From contig NZ_JAGGQL010000032.1 of NCBI RefSeq assembly GCF_018613315.1, positions 62,001 through 126,000 of the forward strand: a DNA stretch of 64,000 nt. Reading direction: 5' to 3'. Source of the stretch: Bacillus sp. ISL-37. Lineage in GTDB: Bacteria > Bacillota > Bacilli > Bacillales > Cytobacillaceae. The notes below the pieces were generated by a model. The model searched no databases. It was not told where the DNA came from and saw nothing but the letters and a program-made list of their open reading frames with translations. Of the stretch, positions 43,228 through 53,046 are shown in pieces. Numbering within the stretch: position 1 is the first letter of the stretch; the number at the start of each line of letters is the position of its first letter. The position numbers and the translations under genes were made by a program.

Positions 43228-43900
43228 TCTGTTCAACACCTTTTTGTATAATACCTAACAATTCTTCCAGCTCCTCGATGGTAAAATCCGCATCCGCACT
43301 GTGCCAATAGTCATCTCGCTTCCAAATCCCAATCATTCCAGCCCTTTTGGAAGCTGTCACATCATTTTCAGGATGGTCACCTACAAATATACTGCCAGCT
43401 GCTGATACTGAAAGAGCCTCCATCCCCTTCTGGAAGACCTGGGAATCTGGCTTCCTCAATCCCACTGCTTCCGAGATCAGGATGGAATCAAAGTAACCCT
43501 CGATTCCCAAAGCTTTTATATTGGCCATCTGGAAGTGGGTTTTGCCATTCGAAATGATGCCCAGCTTCATACCCATTTGCTTTAGTTGCCCAAGAACTTC
43601 ATGCAGGTTTTGGAATCCTTCACACGAATGCTTGAAATTTGTTATGTAATCTTCTAACAGCTCTTCCCATGTCAGGTCCACTACGTTAAATCCCTTTAAA
43701 AGCTGGCTGTAAACTTTGTCCTTCCACACGTATCCGCGGGCATCCAATTCAATGAATCTATTTTTATAACGTTGCTTGTTTATCCCAATCAATTCAGGCT
43801 TAAAGCGTTCGTATTGTTCATCAATAAATTTCACAAGAGATGTCTCGCGGTCCAGCAAGGTACCGTCAAAATCAAAAAAGACTGCTTCTATATGGCTCAA
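43214..43900 (-). CDS. HAD-superfamily hydrolase
   Basis: 228 residues with all HAD motifs: FFDFDGTLLD near residue 8 (nucleophile Asp), IISNGKT near 115, Lys in LRKPDSQVF near 148 and VGDHPENDV near 172, and a helical cap between. Subfamily close to YjjG/phosphoglycolate phosphatase-like enzymes; substrate not known. TTG start with AGAGGGGG 8 bases upstream. Cotranscribed with the GNAT gene. Confidence 0.92.
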   Translation of the reverse strand: MSHIEAVFFDFDGTLLDRETSLVKFIDEQYERFKPELIGINKQRYKNRFIELDARGYVWKDKVYSQLLKGFNVVDLTWEELLEDYITNFKHSCEGFQNLHEVLGQLKQMGMKLGIISNGKTHFQMANIKALGIEGYFDSILISEAVGLRKPDSQVFQKGMEALSVSAAGSIFVGDHPENDVTASKRAGMIGIWKRDDYWHSADADFTIEELEELLGIIQKGVEQNDRF

Positions 43901-44018
43901 CCAAATTCCCCCTCTTTAAAAAGAATGGATCTTTACGAATAATCGTTGATTTCTGCACAATGGATGATTTCTGGATTAGAGCCTATTTCTTAGTTACTGT
44001 TTTTGACTTCTTGAGCTA

Positions 44019-44355
44019 TTTTCGGGCAATGCAGGGCTCCTGCTTTTACCGTTTTTCTCTCCCATGGCGATTTTCGGGCAATGCAGGGCTCCTGCTTTTA
44101 CCGTTTTTCTCTTCCAGGACGATTTTCGGGTAATCCAGAGCTCCTGCTTTTACCGTCTTTCTCTTCCAGGACGATCTTCGGGTAATGCAGGGCTCCTGCT
44201 TTTACCGTTTTTCTTTTCCAAGACGATTTTCAGGCAATGCAGAGCTCCTGCTTTTACCGTTTTTCTGTTCTAGGGCGATTTTCAGGCAATGCAGAGCTCC
44301 TGCTTTTACCGTTTTTATCTTCTAGGGCGATTTTCGGGTAATGCAGAGCTCCTGC
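44019..44355. repeat. 52-bp tandem repeat array B (6 full units and a partial)
   Basis: Units start at 44019, 44071, 44123, 44175, 44227, 44279 and 44331, each exactly 52 bp. Each unit carries GCAGGGCTCCTGC or GCAGAGCTCCTGC, a short hairpin. Aligned to array A at 8654, the two share TTTCGGGC, then 6 bases, GGGCT-Y-C, 7 bases, ACC and a T-rich stretch, at identical offsets, while the paired arms differ. The open frames across it change frame each unit and are not genes. The remainder of 43901-44396 holds the protease terminator. Confidence 0.95.
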
Positions 44356-44387
44356 TAAAAAAAGAACAGACCATTTCGGCCTGCTCT
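44354..44387 (-). terminator. terminator behind the SLH subtilase gene
   Basis: On the minus strand GAGCAGGCC, loop GAAAT, GGTCTGTTC (G-T pairs included), then seven T residues. Confidence 0.8.
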
Positions 44388-44396
44388 CATTTTACC

Positions 44397-46853
44397 TTAT
44401 TTCAGGAAAGCGTTATAGTAGCGTGTCATTGCAACCGCAAAGTCGCCGCGTGTATTTTTTACAGATGGGTTGAAGCTTGCTGTGACCTTAGGTTTAAGAT
44501 CATAAGGCCCCTGTGTGACAGCGAATTTTGCATTGAGGATATTCAGGTCCAGAGCCACCTGGACATAGCCTTTCAAATGGTCAGGAACTTCTGTTGCGTC
44601 TGAGATTGCAATTCTTTCGTCATTATAATGGACTGTCAGTTGTCCATCGAATGCCTCTGCTTCTTTTTGCAGACCTAATGATTGAACCAGTGAGTATGCC
44701 AGCTCCGCGCGGGTCACGCCATCCTTAGGGACGAACTTGCCGTTTGCTGCTGGCAAAATGACCCCTTTCTGGATATGCTGTTGATCGCGGAAAGAAGCTC
44801 CTTTTGCCGTTGCTGCTTCAACAAATGGAAGGTCTGAGCTAGATACATCAGAAAAGCTCGGCACTGCCGGCAATGACTGCTTGATTTCAGCACCCATCAC
44901 CAGGTATTTTGCGAGTTCTGCTCTTGTTAAAAATGCATCAGGTTTGAAGGCTCCATTCGAAAAGCCGTCGAATAATCTCTCACTCACGCCCATTTTAATC
45001 GCATCAGCTGCCGGGTGTCCGGCAATATCGTTCAATCCGGAGAAACCGCTGACCTTTGTGAAGGCCATTTCTCCTTTTACCGTTTCAGGCAAAGCCAGGC
45101 CAAGTGGATTCGCATCAGCGCCGCGAAGTCCGCGGATTTCAGCCTTCCATGCTCCAGGTGCCGGAGAAGTCACCGATACTGTGCGATCATAGTAGAGCGG
45201 GAACAGCAGGCTGACACCCGAGCTGTATTCTGTGCCATCCGGAGCGATCAGCACAAGGTTGATCGGATTGCCCGTTTCTTCCATGAGACCTGCTCCGTCC
45301 ACTTTTGCCACAAGGCTGGACATGCCTTCTTCGACTGTGAATTTATACTGGTTGTCTGAAATAAATGTCAGAGGGTTGTAATCAACCGAAAATCCCTTGC
45401 GCTCCGTTGATGATTCAACATTGCTGTAGAATGTCTGGTTTGAATTCAACGTTGAACCATAAGATGTGTCATTGAATGCCTTATCAATTGCAGCATAAGC
45501 ATTCACATATCCTGCGCCGACTTCCCATGTTTCATAGCCTGGCATATTCGTAGCTGTCTGCTCAAGGATTTGCTTGACTTCAGCAGGAGATAATAATGGA
45601 TTGGCTTCAAGCATTAATGCCACGATTCCGGCAACATGTGGAGTCGCCATTGATGTACCGCTCATTGTAGTGTAGTAAGGCAGGTATGCAGTTTCAATTG
45701 TTTGCGCATCCTGGTCGATCGCCAGGCTCGCGACTGGACTAATGACACGAGTGGAAACGATGTCCACACCAGGTGCTGTCACGGTTGGTTCATCCTTCCA
45801 CGTCCATTCCTTTCCGTCCATTGTAAAAGTGCCGCCTACACCTTTCGTGCCTCTTGATGAGAAATCAGCAAGCGTTCCATCTTTGACTCCTGCAGCGACT
45901 GAAATGACCCATGGAGCTTTTGCGTATGGGTTATGTGTGTTTTCCCCAGGTCCTTCATTACCTGCTGCAAAAAGAACCGTAATTCCGCGGTCATGCGCTT
46001 TTTTGCTGGCAATATTGATCGGGTCGTTTGGATCGAAGTCTCCTGATGAACCCCAAGAATTCGTGATAACGCGGATATTGTACTGTGACTGATGTGTGAT
46101 CGCGTAGTCGAAACCGCCGATGCCATCAAGCACGAACAATGCTGCTCCAGAACCGTAGCCGATCAAGTCTGCACCTGGTGCAGCACCTTCATATTTTCCG
46201 CCAGACATAGCGCCTGTTCCACCGACCGTGCCGGCTACGTGTGTACCATGGCCAGAGTTTGTATCAGTGTTCGGTACGTTTTCCTGGTATGTGACCGGCA
46301 GCAAGCCTGGTGCAAGTGCATTCAGGTTTGTGGAGCCCATGACATTCTGGACAAGGTTTTTGCCCAATTCATGGTCTTTATGTGTTCCGTCAACACCACT
46401 GTCGTTCACGACGACTCCAATTCCCTTTCCTGAAACAGGCAATCCTCCGTTTGCCTTTCGGAAGCTGTCATCTGTCCTCGCTTTATCAACTCCAGTGATT
46501 GCTGTTGCATCTGCGTTGAAGTAAGTAAGTTTCCTGTTCATGTAAATAGATTGTACTTCCGGATTTTCCGCAAGCTTTTCGATTTGCGCTTTTGTAGCGA
46601 TGACTCCCGCAATCGGCAATGATTTCATGCTAATCCCCGTTTCAATGCCGAGCGTTTTTAACAGCGACAGCTGGGTGTTCGTAGGTGCACCATCGCCTTT
46701 AAAAGTAACAATAACCTCGAGTGAGCTTGCAGTGTCTAGTGCCTTGCTGACCAGCGGATCAATGACCGCCAGGCTGCTCGCCTTCCCCTGGGGTGCAGCA
46801 AATACCGGGAAAATGAGCAACAAGGCTAACAGCAGATACATAAAACGTTTCAT
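44397..46853 (-). CDS. secreted S8 subtilase with SLH domains
   Basis: 818 residues: signal peptide (1-25), inhibitor-I9-like propeptide (about 28-115), subtilisin domain (about 140-455) with catalytic VVNDSGVDGTH (Asp151), NSGHGTHVAG (His202) and MSGTSMATPHVAG (Ser near 402), a beta-rich P-domain-like part (about 465-590), and two to three S-layer-homology repeats (about 600-818: FSGLNDIAGHPAADAIKMG, FDGFSNGAFKPDAFLTRAELAKYL, VLPAANGKFVPKDGVTRAELAYSL type). It is probably anchored to wall polymer through SLH. The catalytic half is about two-thirds identical to the next gene upstream, so tandem duplication is likely. Confidence 0.95.
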   Translation of the reverse strand: MKRFMYLLLALLLIFPVFAAPQGKASSLAVIDPLVSKALDTASSLEVIVTFKGDGAPTNTQLSLLKTLGIETGISMKSLPIAGVIATKAQIEKLAENPEVQSIYMNRKLTYFNADATAITGVDKARTDDSFRKANGGLPVSGKGIGVVVNDSGVDGTHKDHELGKNLVQNVMGSTNLNALAPGLLPVTYQENVPNTDTNSGHGTHVAGTVGGTGAMSGGKYEGAAPGADLIGYGSGAALFVLDGIGGFDYAITHQSQYNIRVITNSWGSSGDFDPNDPINIASKKAHDRGITVLFAAGNEGPGENTHNPYAKAPWVISVAAGVKDGTLADFSSRGTKGVGGTFTMDGKEWTWKDEPTVTAPGVDIVSTRVISPVASLAIDQDAQTIETAYLPYYTTMSGTSMATPHVAGIVALMLEANPLLSPAEVKQILEQTATNMPGYETWEVGAGYVNAYAAIDKAFNDTSYGSTLNSNQTFYSNVESSTERKGFSVDYNPLTFISDNQYKFTVEEGMSSLVAKVDGAGLMEETGNPINLVLIAPDGTEYSSGVSLLFPLYYDRTVSVTSPAPGAWKAEIRGLRGADANPLGLALPETVKGEMAFTKVSGFSGLNDIAGHPAADAIKMGVSERLFDGFSNGAFKPDAFLTRAELAKYLVMGAEIKQSLPAVPSFSDVSSSDLPFVEAATAKGASFRDQQHIQKGVILPAANGKFVPKDGVTRAELAYSLVQSLGLQKEAEAFDGQLTVHYNDERIAISDATEVPDHLKGYVQVALDLNILNAKFAVTQGPYDLKPKVTASFNPSVKNTRGDFAVAMTRYYNAFLK

Positions 46854-47043
46854 GATATTCTCCTCTCATTCTATAAATTTTTGAATATTCCTAACTTAAT
46901 TATCAAGAAATCCCAGCTGTAAAACTATTCTTCAAAGGTTATAAAATCAAATTCCGGAATATCTATTCTGGCATCGTACAAAAGTTATAGATGGAGTAGT
47001 GCTGATGTTTTTTCGCTTAAGTTTTTCCAAAATTAGGATGACG

Positions 47044-47138
47044 GTGCAATTAACAGGTATTTTCGTGCAATTATCGTCGAAGTACGTGCAATTAATGTCC
47101 TTGATCGCGCGATTCCGATGAAGTTCCGTGCAATTAGC
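47044..47138. repeat. 21-bp tandem repeat array D
   Basis: Five copies of a GTGCAATTA-type core starting near 47043, 47064, 47085, 47106 (degenerate CGCGCGATT) and 47127, spaced exactly 21 bp, with variable halves. Same core as array C in inverse orientation. It lies between the two subtilase genes. The rest of 46854-47345 contains the terminator at 47305 and nothing else recognised. Confidence 0.88.
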
Positions 47139-47304
47139 TCCACTGAGCAAGAGAATAATTTTTCCAGTTTAAAATTCAGGGTTGAAAAAGGTAATTTTCT
47201 AGATTTGGAGTCCCTATTCCAGTCAGAAAAATATTTTCCGGCCGATTTCGCGCTTAATTCGTGAGTTTTCTCCTCAGCATTGCAAAAAATCCTTCGCGGC
47301 GGAG

Positions 47305-47336
47305 TAAAAATCTCCCTTGCACAAGCAAGGGAGATC
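47305..47336 (-). terminator. terminator behind the second subtilase gene
   Basis: On the minus strand ATCTCCCTTGC, loop TTGT, GCAAGGGAGAT followed by TTTTTA. Confidence 0.9.
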
Positions 47337-47345
47337 AACTAATCA

Positions 47346-48776
47346 TCATTTCTTCTTTTTAAAAGCGGCATCGACCGCATTATAAGCATTCACGTAGCCA
47401 GCGCCGACTTCCCATACAGCGTAATCCGGCATTGATGTTGCTGTTTTTTCGAGAATTGACTTTACTTCAGAAGGCGACAACAATGGATTAGCTTCAAGCA
47501 TCAAGGCAATGATGCCGGCGACATGCGGAGCAGCCATCGATGTTCCGCTCATCGTCGTGTAATACGGCAGATGTGCCGGTTCAATATACTCAGCATCGGC
47601 AGTCGCACCAAGCAACACGAGCGGGCTGATGACTCTCGTCGAAATGATGTCGACTCCAGGTGAAGTTACTGTCGGCTGGTCTGCCCATTTCCATGTCTGG
47701 CCATCGACGGTAACACTTCCGCCCCGACCTTCTTCGCCGCGAGAAGAGAAATCAGCCAGCTTTCCGGACTTATCTCCAGCTGCCACTGTAACGACCCAAG
47801 GAGCTTTTTTATAGTTTCCGGAAATGGTTTTAGCGTCCGGACCTGAATTCCCTGCGGAGAAAACCGTCACGATTCCGCGGTCATACAGTTTTTTTGTTGC
47901 GATATTAATAGGGTTATATGGATCAAAGTCAGTTCCGGCGTCACCAGTGTCTCCCCAGGAATTCGTGATCACGCGAATATTGTATTCTTGCTGATGGGTA
48001 AGCGCATAATCAAAACCCCCAATTGTATCAAGCATCGCGACTGCCGCGCCTGATCCGTAGCCAATCAGATTCGCGCTAGGAGCGACGCCTTCGTATTTTC
48101 CGCCTGACATTTCGCCAGTTCCGCCAACAATACCAGCTACATGCGTTCCATGGCCGGAACTTGAATCGGTATTCGGAACATTTTCAACATAAGTTACTGG
48201 CAGCAAGGTAGCATCAATCGCATTCAAGTTTGTCGAGCCCAATACATTTTGGACGAGGTGGCTGCCAAACTCCAGGTCACGATGCGTCCCATCAACTCCG
48301 CTGTCATTGATGACGACGCCAATTCCCTTACCTGTCACCGGCAAGCCGCCATTCAGCTTCCTCATCGTGTCATCTGTTCGAACCTTGTCAACTCCGGTGA
48401 TATCTGTAGCTTCAGCATTTTCATATTCCAGCTTTTTATTAAGATAAATAGATACGACCTGATCACTTTGTGCAAGCTTATTAATCTGTGATTTTGTCGC
48501 AAGAATACCTGCAATTGGCAGGCTGTTCAGCGTCAAACCCTTCGTGATGCTGAGTGTCTTCAGAAGATTTACCTGCTCAGGGAGAACTCCCTCATCACTT
48601 TTAAAAGTAACGATCGCTTCAACCGGGTTGATGGCCGTCAGTAAGGTTTTCGTCAGCTCGGAGTCAACCACAGCTTTGCCAGGCTCGACTGCCTTTGTCG
48701 TCGTTCCAGGAACAATCGAAGCAAACAACGTCGCGGCCATAAGAATAAATGATAAAAATGCAGCTTTAAACTTCAT
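47346..48776 (-). CDS. secreted S8 subtilase, short form
   Basis: 476 residues: signal peptide (1-30, FILMAATLFASIVPGT), I9-like propeptide (about 35-120), subtilisin domain with INDSGVDGTHRD, SSGHGTHVAGIVGG and MSGTSMAAPHVAG catalytic motifs, ending with GYVNAYNAVDAAFKKKK. It is a paralogue of the protease at 44397 but stops where that one continues into the P-like and SLH parts. A long hairpin in its leader (48873-48910) may influence message stability. Confidence 0.95.
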   Translation of the reverse strand: MKFKAAFLSFILMAATLFASIVPGTTTKAVEPGKAVVDSELTKTLLTAINPVEAIVTFKSDEGVLPEQVNLLKTLSITKGLTLNSLPIAGILATKSQINKLAQSDQVVSIYLNKKLEYENAEATDITGVDKVRTDDTMRKLNGGLPVTGKGIGVVINDSGVDGTHRDLEFGSHLVQNVLGSTNLNAIDATLLPVTYVENVPNTDSSSGHGTHVAGIVGGTGEMSGGKYEGVAPSANLIGYGSGAAVAMLDTIGGFDYALTHQQEYNIRVITNSWGDTGDAGTDFDPYNPINIATKKLYDRGIVTVFSAGNSGPDAKTISGNYKKAPWVVTVAAGDKSGKLADFSSRGEEGRGGSVTVDGQTWKWADQPTVTSPGVDIISTRVISPLVLLGATADAEYIEPAHLPYYTTMSGTSMAAPHVAGIIALMLEANPLLSPSEVKSILEKTATSMPDYAVWEVGAGYVNAYNAVDAAFKKKK

Positions 48777-48872
48777 TCAATTTTTCAGCTCCTTAGCTAT
48801 TTTTCTTAATATTCCCACAATATTTACATGAAAACCATTCTGCATTGTATTTAAAAAATAATATCCTCTGTA

Positions 48873-48910
48873 CTAATCTTTGGTACTACTAAAGTAGTAA
48901 CGAAGATTAG
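48873..48910 (-). promoter_or_regulatory. long leader hairpin of the subtilase gene
   Basis: CTAATCTTTGGTACTAC (48873-48889) pairs with GTAGTAACGAAGATTAG (48894-48910): 17 positions, one mismatch, one G-T pair, 4-base loop and no T-run. It lies about 100 bases before the start codon. A 5' stem-loop is known to stabilise the aprE message in B. subtilis; a similar role here is inference. Confidence 0.5.
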
Positions 48911-49017
48911 CCTGATAATGGATGTTATGATTTTCCTCTTAGCATTCTATTTTGATTACAATTAAATGGAGTGGCTTTTCCATTAAATTCACCTCATATA
49001 TTTTACAAAAAATGTAA

Positions 49018-49138
49018 AAAGTAGTGATTGTGGTTGTTTTCGTAGTGATTGTGGGAAGTTTCGTAGTGATTATCTTGTTTTTCGGGGTGATTATCGCGCT
49101 TTTCGTAGTGATTCTGATCATTTTCGTAGTGATTAATC
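49018..49138. repeat. 21-bp tandem repeat array E
   Basis: Six copies of the core CGTAGTGATT (one CGGGGTGATT) at 21-bp spacing, first near 49022 and last near 49127, alternating with 11 variable bases. Frames across it encode runs of ITT or NHYEN, which are artefacts. The rest of 48777-49393 holds the leader hairpin and the terminator at 49357. Confidence 0.9.
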
Positions 49139-49356
49139 TTCCAGATTGATTCCTGATCAGAAACGTCGGCTCTCGAACAGGTTTTTCTCATCAAACCTGC
49201 TAGTAGATTGTCAAAAAATGCGGAATTCAACTCAACGTACAAATTAATGAACCATTTTTGCATAGACTGGCGCAGATCATCGCAAAATTCGAGAGTGTCA
49301 CAAATTCTGCAGGGTACGAGATCGTGTCAAAAACCCCTGCTTCCTACATAACATAA

Positions 49357-49388
49357 AAAAGCCCCTTTCTCAGGGACTCTCAAAAAAA
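49357..49388 (-). terminator. terminator behind the two-component operon
   Basis: On the minus strand AGTCCCT, loop GAGAA, AGGGGCT followed by six T residues. Confidence 0.8.
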
Positions 49389-49393
49389 ACAAT

Positions 49394-50050
49394 CTATGCC
49401 CCGCTTGATGTCGGCGGGATTGGTACGAGCTGGTGCTGGACGGCGTGGATGACGACCTGGGAGCGGCTTTTGACGTTCAGCTTTTTGAAGATTTTGCTGA
49501 CGTGGATTTTGACGGTTTTGTCGCTGATGAACAGTCGGTCGGCGATTTCTTTGTTGCTGAGGCCTTCGACGAGGCAGAGCAGCACTTCCTTTTCACGCTC
49601 GGTCAAGGTTGTGTCCTCCTGCTTTGTTTCTTTTTGCTGATGGAAGGCGAGCAGCTTCCTCGTCATCGACGGATGGATGACCGATTCGCCCCGGGCGACG
49701 GTGCGGATTGCCTCGACAACCTGGTCGGAAGGCGCGTCCTTCAATAAATAGCCGTCCGCCCCTTCACGGATGGCCGACATAAAGTATTCCTCATGGCTGT
49801 GCATTGTCAGCACAAGAATTTTGATGTGCGGGTATTTCTTCTTCAAAATCCCCGTGACTTCAACGCCATTTTTCATCGGCATGTTGATATCCATTAAGAT
49901 CATATCCGGCTTGCAATTTTCCACCTTCAATAGTGCGTCGTCACCTGAAACGGCCTCGCCGACGACTTCGATATCTTCCTCAACTGAAATAATATTCCGC
50001 AGCCCGTCGCGGAGTACGGCATGGTCATCCACTAGCATGAGCCTGATCAT
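49394..50050 (-). CDS. NarL/LuxR-family response regulator
   Basis: 218 residues: receiver (1-120) with [11 protein letters not shown], phospho-Asp in [13 protein letters not shown] near 54, LTMHSHEEY and LLKDAP; LuxR-type helix-turn-helix (about 145-208) [45 protein letters not shown] chose ATG 50050 ([10 protein letters not shown]), because GAGGGGG precedes it and the longer frame lacks a receiver-like start. Its start overlaps the kinase gene by 26 bases, so the two form a system of the LiaRS/DegSU kind; the regulon is unknown. Confidence 0.93.
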   Translation of the reverse strand: MIRLMLVDDHAVLRDGLRNIISVEEDIEVVGEAVSGDDALLKVENCKPDMILMDINMPMKNGVEVTGILKKKYPHIKILVLTMHSHEEYFMSAIREGADGYLLKDAPSDQVVEAIRTVARGESVIHPSMTRKLLAFHQQKETKQEDTTLTEREKEVLLCLVEGLSNKEIADRLFISDKTVKIHVSKIFKKLNVKSRSQVVIHAVQHQLVPIPPTSSGA

Positions 50051-51884
50051 TCGTGGTTTCCCCCTCGATTCCCATTCTAGGAACGGTGATGCTGACTTCC
50101 GTTCCTGAACCTTCCTTGCTGTCGATCTGCAGGGAGGCGTTGATTTTTTCAGCAGCATCGTTCATTTGCAAAATACCGAAATGCGGCTGGTTCCTCGCCT
50201 TCAGCATCGCCTGGAACAACGAGAACCCTTTTCCTTCATCCTTGATTTTCAACAGTATATGCTCCGTTTGATAGCTTAAGAGAACTTCTACCTTCGTAGC
50301 CTGAGAATGCTTGATGGCGTTGTGTAGGCTTTCCTGGAATGTGTCGAACAGAACTTTCTCGACCATCGGACTAAGCTCTTGCTCCTGCCCCCTGATCTCG
50401 AATTCGATATCCTGCGGGTATTCCTTCTGGACAGCTTCGATTTTTCTTAAAATGGCTTCAGCCAGTGTCGCTTTTTGAGTCGGATACGGGCGTAATGCAT
50501 AAATTGATTCGCGCACTTCTTTCAGGCTCTCCCTCAGGCCAATGACACTCTCGTCCACAAGCTTCCTTGTTTCTTCAGGGTTCTTAGTGAACTTTTTCCC
50601 TGCTGTTTCTAGCTTCATGACCGCCCCGGCAAGCGTCTGGGCCACACCGTCATGGATGTCGCGGGCAATCCGGTTCCGTTCCTCAAGGACAATCACCTTT
50701 TCTTTTTCGGTAAAAAGCATCCGCGTCTTGATGATGACGGCCAGTTGGTTGGCAAGCGTCGCAATCGATTGGACATCGTGGTCCTCGAAGCTTTTCGTCC
50801 TGCTTCTGGCGATGATGAACATCCCGATTGTTTCGTTCTCGATGACAAGCGGCGAGTAGACAAACGCCTTCACGTCTTCCTCAAAACAGGCAGCGGCAAC
50901 ACCGCCATCCTTTTTGCGATTATTAAAAACCACTGGGCTGCGCATTCCATCAAATTCAGATAACGCCTCTAGCGGCAACTTGCAATTAGATACTGTCCTG
51001 CCATCTTTGAAGCTAAGCTCCCATTCGCCATCTTTTTTGATCCATAATAAACTGGCCTCAGCGCCAATCAATTCATTGAAGCTCCCTCGTAAAGCTGAAA
51101 GCCAGTCCTGTGAAGGAAGCATCTGGTTCAACTCGGAAGTGATCGAAAAAAGAAGCTTCAAACGATTCTTCTCTCTTTTCAGCCTGGCAATCGTCGCACT
51201 CAAGAGGGAAATCCCTACAAGCGGCGAGAAAAAGAAAAAGTATGCAAAGACATCAATTTCGCCGCGATTTTGGCTGCCCACGACATACAGGGTAATTCCG
51301 TAAATCAAGGAAATACCCGCACTATTCAGTTCCGTGAGACTCTTTTGCTTCCACATATTAAAAGAATAATGCTGCGGCCTGATGATGAGAACGAGGTCGA
51401 CAATCAGGTTGTTGACCAGAACATAGACTGCCAGCAGGAAAATATAACCTAACATACCCTCTATAATCGGATTGAGTTCCAGCTTTTCCAAGAGAGGTTC
51501 TGTTAGAGGCATCAACATCGCGGCAGCGTAAAAACTGATCACGAGCTGGGCGGGGTTGAACAGTACCGTCCGGAGTGGCCTTCTATGGATGAGGTTCACA
51601 ATCAGGACAGCGGCCGCATAAGCAATCGCAGTGTAGGGAAATCCATACAGCAAAAATAACACGTAGACTACCGGGAATGTGATCGCTGTATGCCCTCTCC
51701 AAACCGGCATTGGATAGTACTCGCTAATAAGCAGGAATAAAAATAAAAGTGCTAAAACAACCGGTTCGCTGGGGAGTTCCAATTTTACTAGAGAGAGAAG
51801 GATGAGCAGCCAGCCAATCAATGATACCGAGTTCATGAACAACTTTGCAGACTTTTCCCTTCTCTGTGAAAGTACCTGATCCAA
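50025..51884 (-). CDS. membrane sensor histidine kinase (HisKA_3)
   Basis: 619 residues. N-terminal membrane sensor with about seven segments (15-225), GAF-like domain (about 245-400), HisKA_3 with [18 protein letters not shown] (phospho-His near 415) and HATPase_c (about 500-600; [36 protein letters not shown]). The membrane part resembles that of the HD-GYP-ATPase protein at 17011 in segment order and in motifs such as LLLYSGFSHSILAIY against [18 protein letters not shown] start behind AGGAGGAGG. Partner of the NarL-type regulator. Confidence 0.93.
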   Translation of the reverse strand: MDQVLSQRREKSAKLFMNSVSLIGWLLILLSLVKLELPSEPVVLALLFLFLLISEYYPMPVWRGHTAITFPVVYVLFLLYGFPYTAIAYAAAVLIVNLIHRRPLRTVLFNPAQLVISFYAAAMLMPLTEPLLEKLELNPIIEGMLGYIFLLAVYVLVNNLIVDLVLIIRPQHYSFNMWKQKSLTELNSAGISLIYGITLYVVGSQNRGEIDVFAYFFFFSPLVGISLLSATIARLKREKNRLKLLFSITSELNQMLPSQDWLSALRGSFNELIGAEASLLWIKKDGEWELSFKDGRTVSNCKLPLEALSEFDGMRSPVVFNNRKKDGGVAAACFEEDVKAFVYSPLVIENETIGMFIIARSRTKSFEDHDVQSIATLANQLAVIIKTRMLFTEKEKVIVLEERNRIARDIHDGVAQTLAGAVMKLETAGKKFTKNPEETRKLVDESVIGLRESLKEVRESIYALRPYPTQKATLAEAILRKIEAVQKEYPQDIEFEIRGQEQELSPMVEKVLFDTFQESLHNAIKHSQATKVEVLLSYQTEHILLKIKDEGKGFSLFQAMLKARNQPHFGILQMNDAAEKINASLQIDSKEGSGTEVSITVPRMGIEGETTNDQAHASG

Positions 51885-52113
51885 ACAGCTACCTCCTCCT
51901 GAGTTTAGAATTTTCAGTTAATTAATTTTATCGCGGGAGTGCTCAAAACACAAATAAAACCCACTCACTGGCCGAATGGGGATACCACTAGCCAATGAAT
52001 GGGCCAAACTCACGAAGAGTTTTGTTGAACACTATTATGGCAAAATTTTCGCGCGCAGACTATTCATCAAACGGGGTATTTTTATAGTACGAAAGTGTTA
52101 TAGCGAGTTGCCC

Positions 52114-53046
52114 CTAAATCCCTCGATTGTTCCTGACCATTTCCTTTTGCTTAAAAAAGTCGCTTAAAGCCTTATTGATCATCGCCACACTTAAGGCGGT
52201 CAGAGTGAAGAACAGGATCGGCACATAGACGATCCATTCATGCGCGAGCATAAAACGTTTGTTCACCCCTATTAAACCAGACCATTCCTGGGTCACCGAG
52301 GTTGGCGGATCGCCGTCCCCGATGATGGTCCCGCCAAACAGGATAATCATGACGCCAAGATGGACAAGAAGTGTCAGCACCTGCAGAAACTGCTGGCCGA
52401 ACATCAATATCCATTCCTCATACAACTGTGGCAGGACATGTTTGAAGTATATATGCCGTTTGCTCCCGCCCAGCGTGATAGCCGATTCAATGAACTCTTC
52501 CCTCCACACCCTGCGTTTTTGCTCAATCAACTGAACAGTCAGAGCCGGCAGCGCGATCAAAATCAAGATGATGAATTCATACAGCGCCCTGACCCAAAAA
52601 GGATGATGGAAGCCATCGATTGTATAAATGACCACTGTGCTCAGAAGGAAATACGAAATCAGCGTTTGCGGAAAAAATGACAATGGCTCAGAGATTGCTT
52701 TTATCAAATTGAAGATCCGTTCTGGAACACGGAATAAAAAGTAACTGAGCAGGATTGATAAAACCATCCTGAAAAAAGCAACGACAATGACGATGCAAAT
52801 TGAATATTTCGCCCCTTCGATCAACGTGTGAAGCATGTCATAGCCATACATATCCGAGCCAAAAAGGAAGACATCGAACGGCGGGTATGGAGGGGACTTC
52901 TCCAGGGTCCCATCTTCATTATAGAATAACGGTGCCTGCCTGATTTCCCCGTCATTGAAAACAGTGTTCAAAATGCTCAATGTCAGCAGGATGGTCAGGA
53001 ATGAAGCACCGAATATGAATTTTTTCGTTTTCAATAATCTGGTCAT
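52114..53046 (-). CDS. ABC transporter permease, OppC/DppC-like
   Basis: 310 residues, about six membrane segments, with the permease signature AITLGGSKRHIYFKHVLPQL (EAA-type loop near 190-210). One half of an Opp/Dpp-type inner-membrane channel. Its start overlaps the stop of the second permease gene (ATGA). No ATPase or binding protein gene is in the window on this strand, so the substrate is unknown and the system may borrow a shared ATPase. Confidence 0.88.
   Translation of the reverse strand: MTRLLKTKKFIFGASFLTILLTLSILNTVFNDGEIRQAPLFYNEDGTLEKSPPYPPFDVFLFGSDMYGYDMLHTLIEGAKYSICIVIVVAFFRMVLSILLSYFLFRVPERIFNLIKAISEPLSFFPQTLISYFLLSTVVIYTIDGFHHPFWVRALYEFIILILIALPALTVQLIEQKRRVWREEFIESAITLGGSKRHIYFKHVLPQLYEEWILMFGQQFLQVLTLLVHLGVMIILFGGTIIGDGDPPTSVTQEWSGLIGVNKRFMLAHEWIVYVPILFFTLTALSVAMINKALSDFFKQKEMVRNNRGI

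Noticed and set aside
44064-44273. Plus-strand frames of 60-105 codons across array B
   Set aside because: The 52-bp period shifts the frame in each unit, and there is no ribosome binding site; the peptides are translations of the repeat.
9032-49138. CRISPR array (21-bp and 52-bp direct repeats)
   Set aside because: The 52-bp arrays are continuous tandem repeats without unique spacers, and the 21-bp arrays leave only about 11 variable bases between cores. No cas genes are near.
48939-49263. Minus-strand frames rich in ITT or NHYEN
   Set aside because: They are created by the 21-bp period of array E, a multiple of three, and have low-complexity sequence.
51976-52167. 63-codon plus-strand frame
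   Set aside because: No ribosome binding site, and it runs into the end of the permease gene on the other strand.
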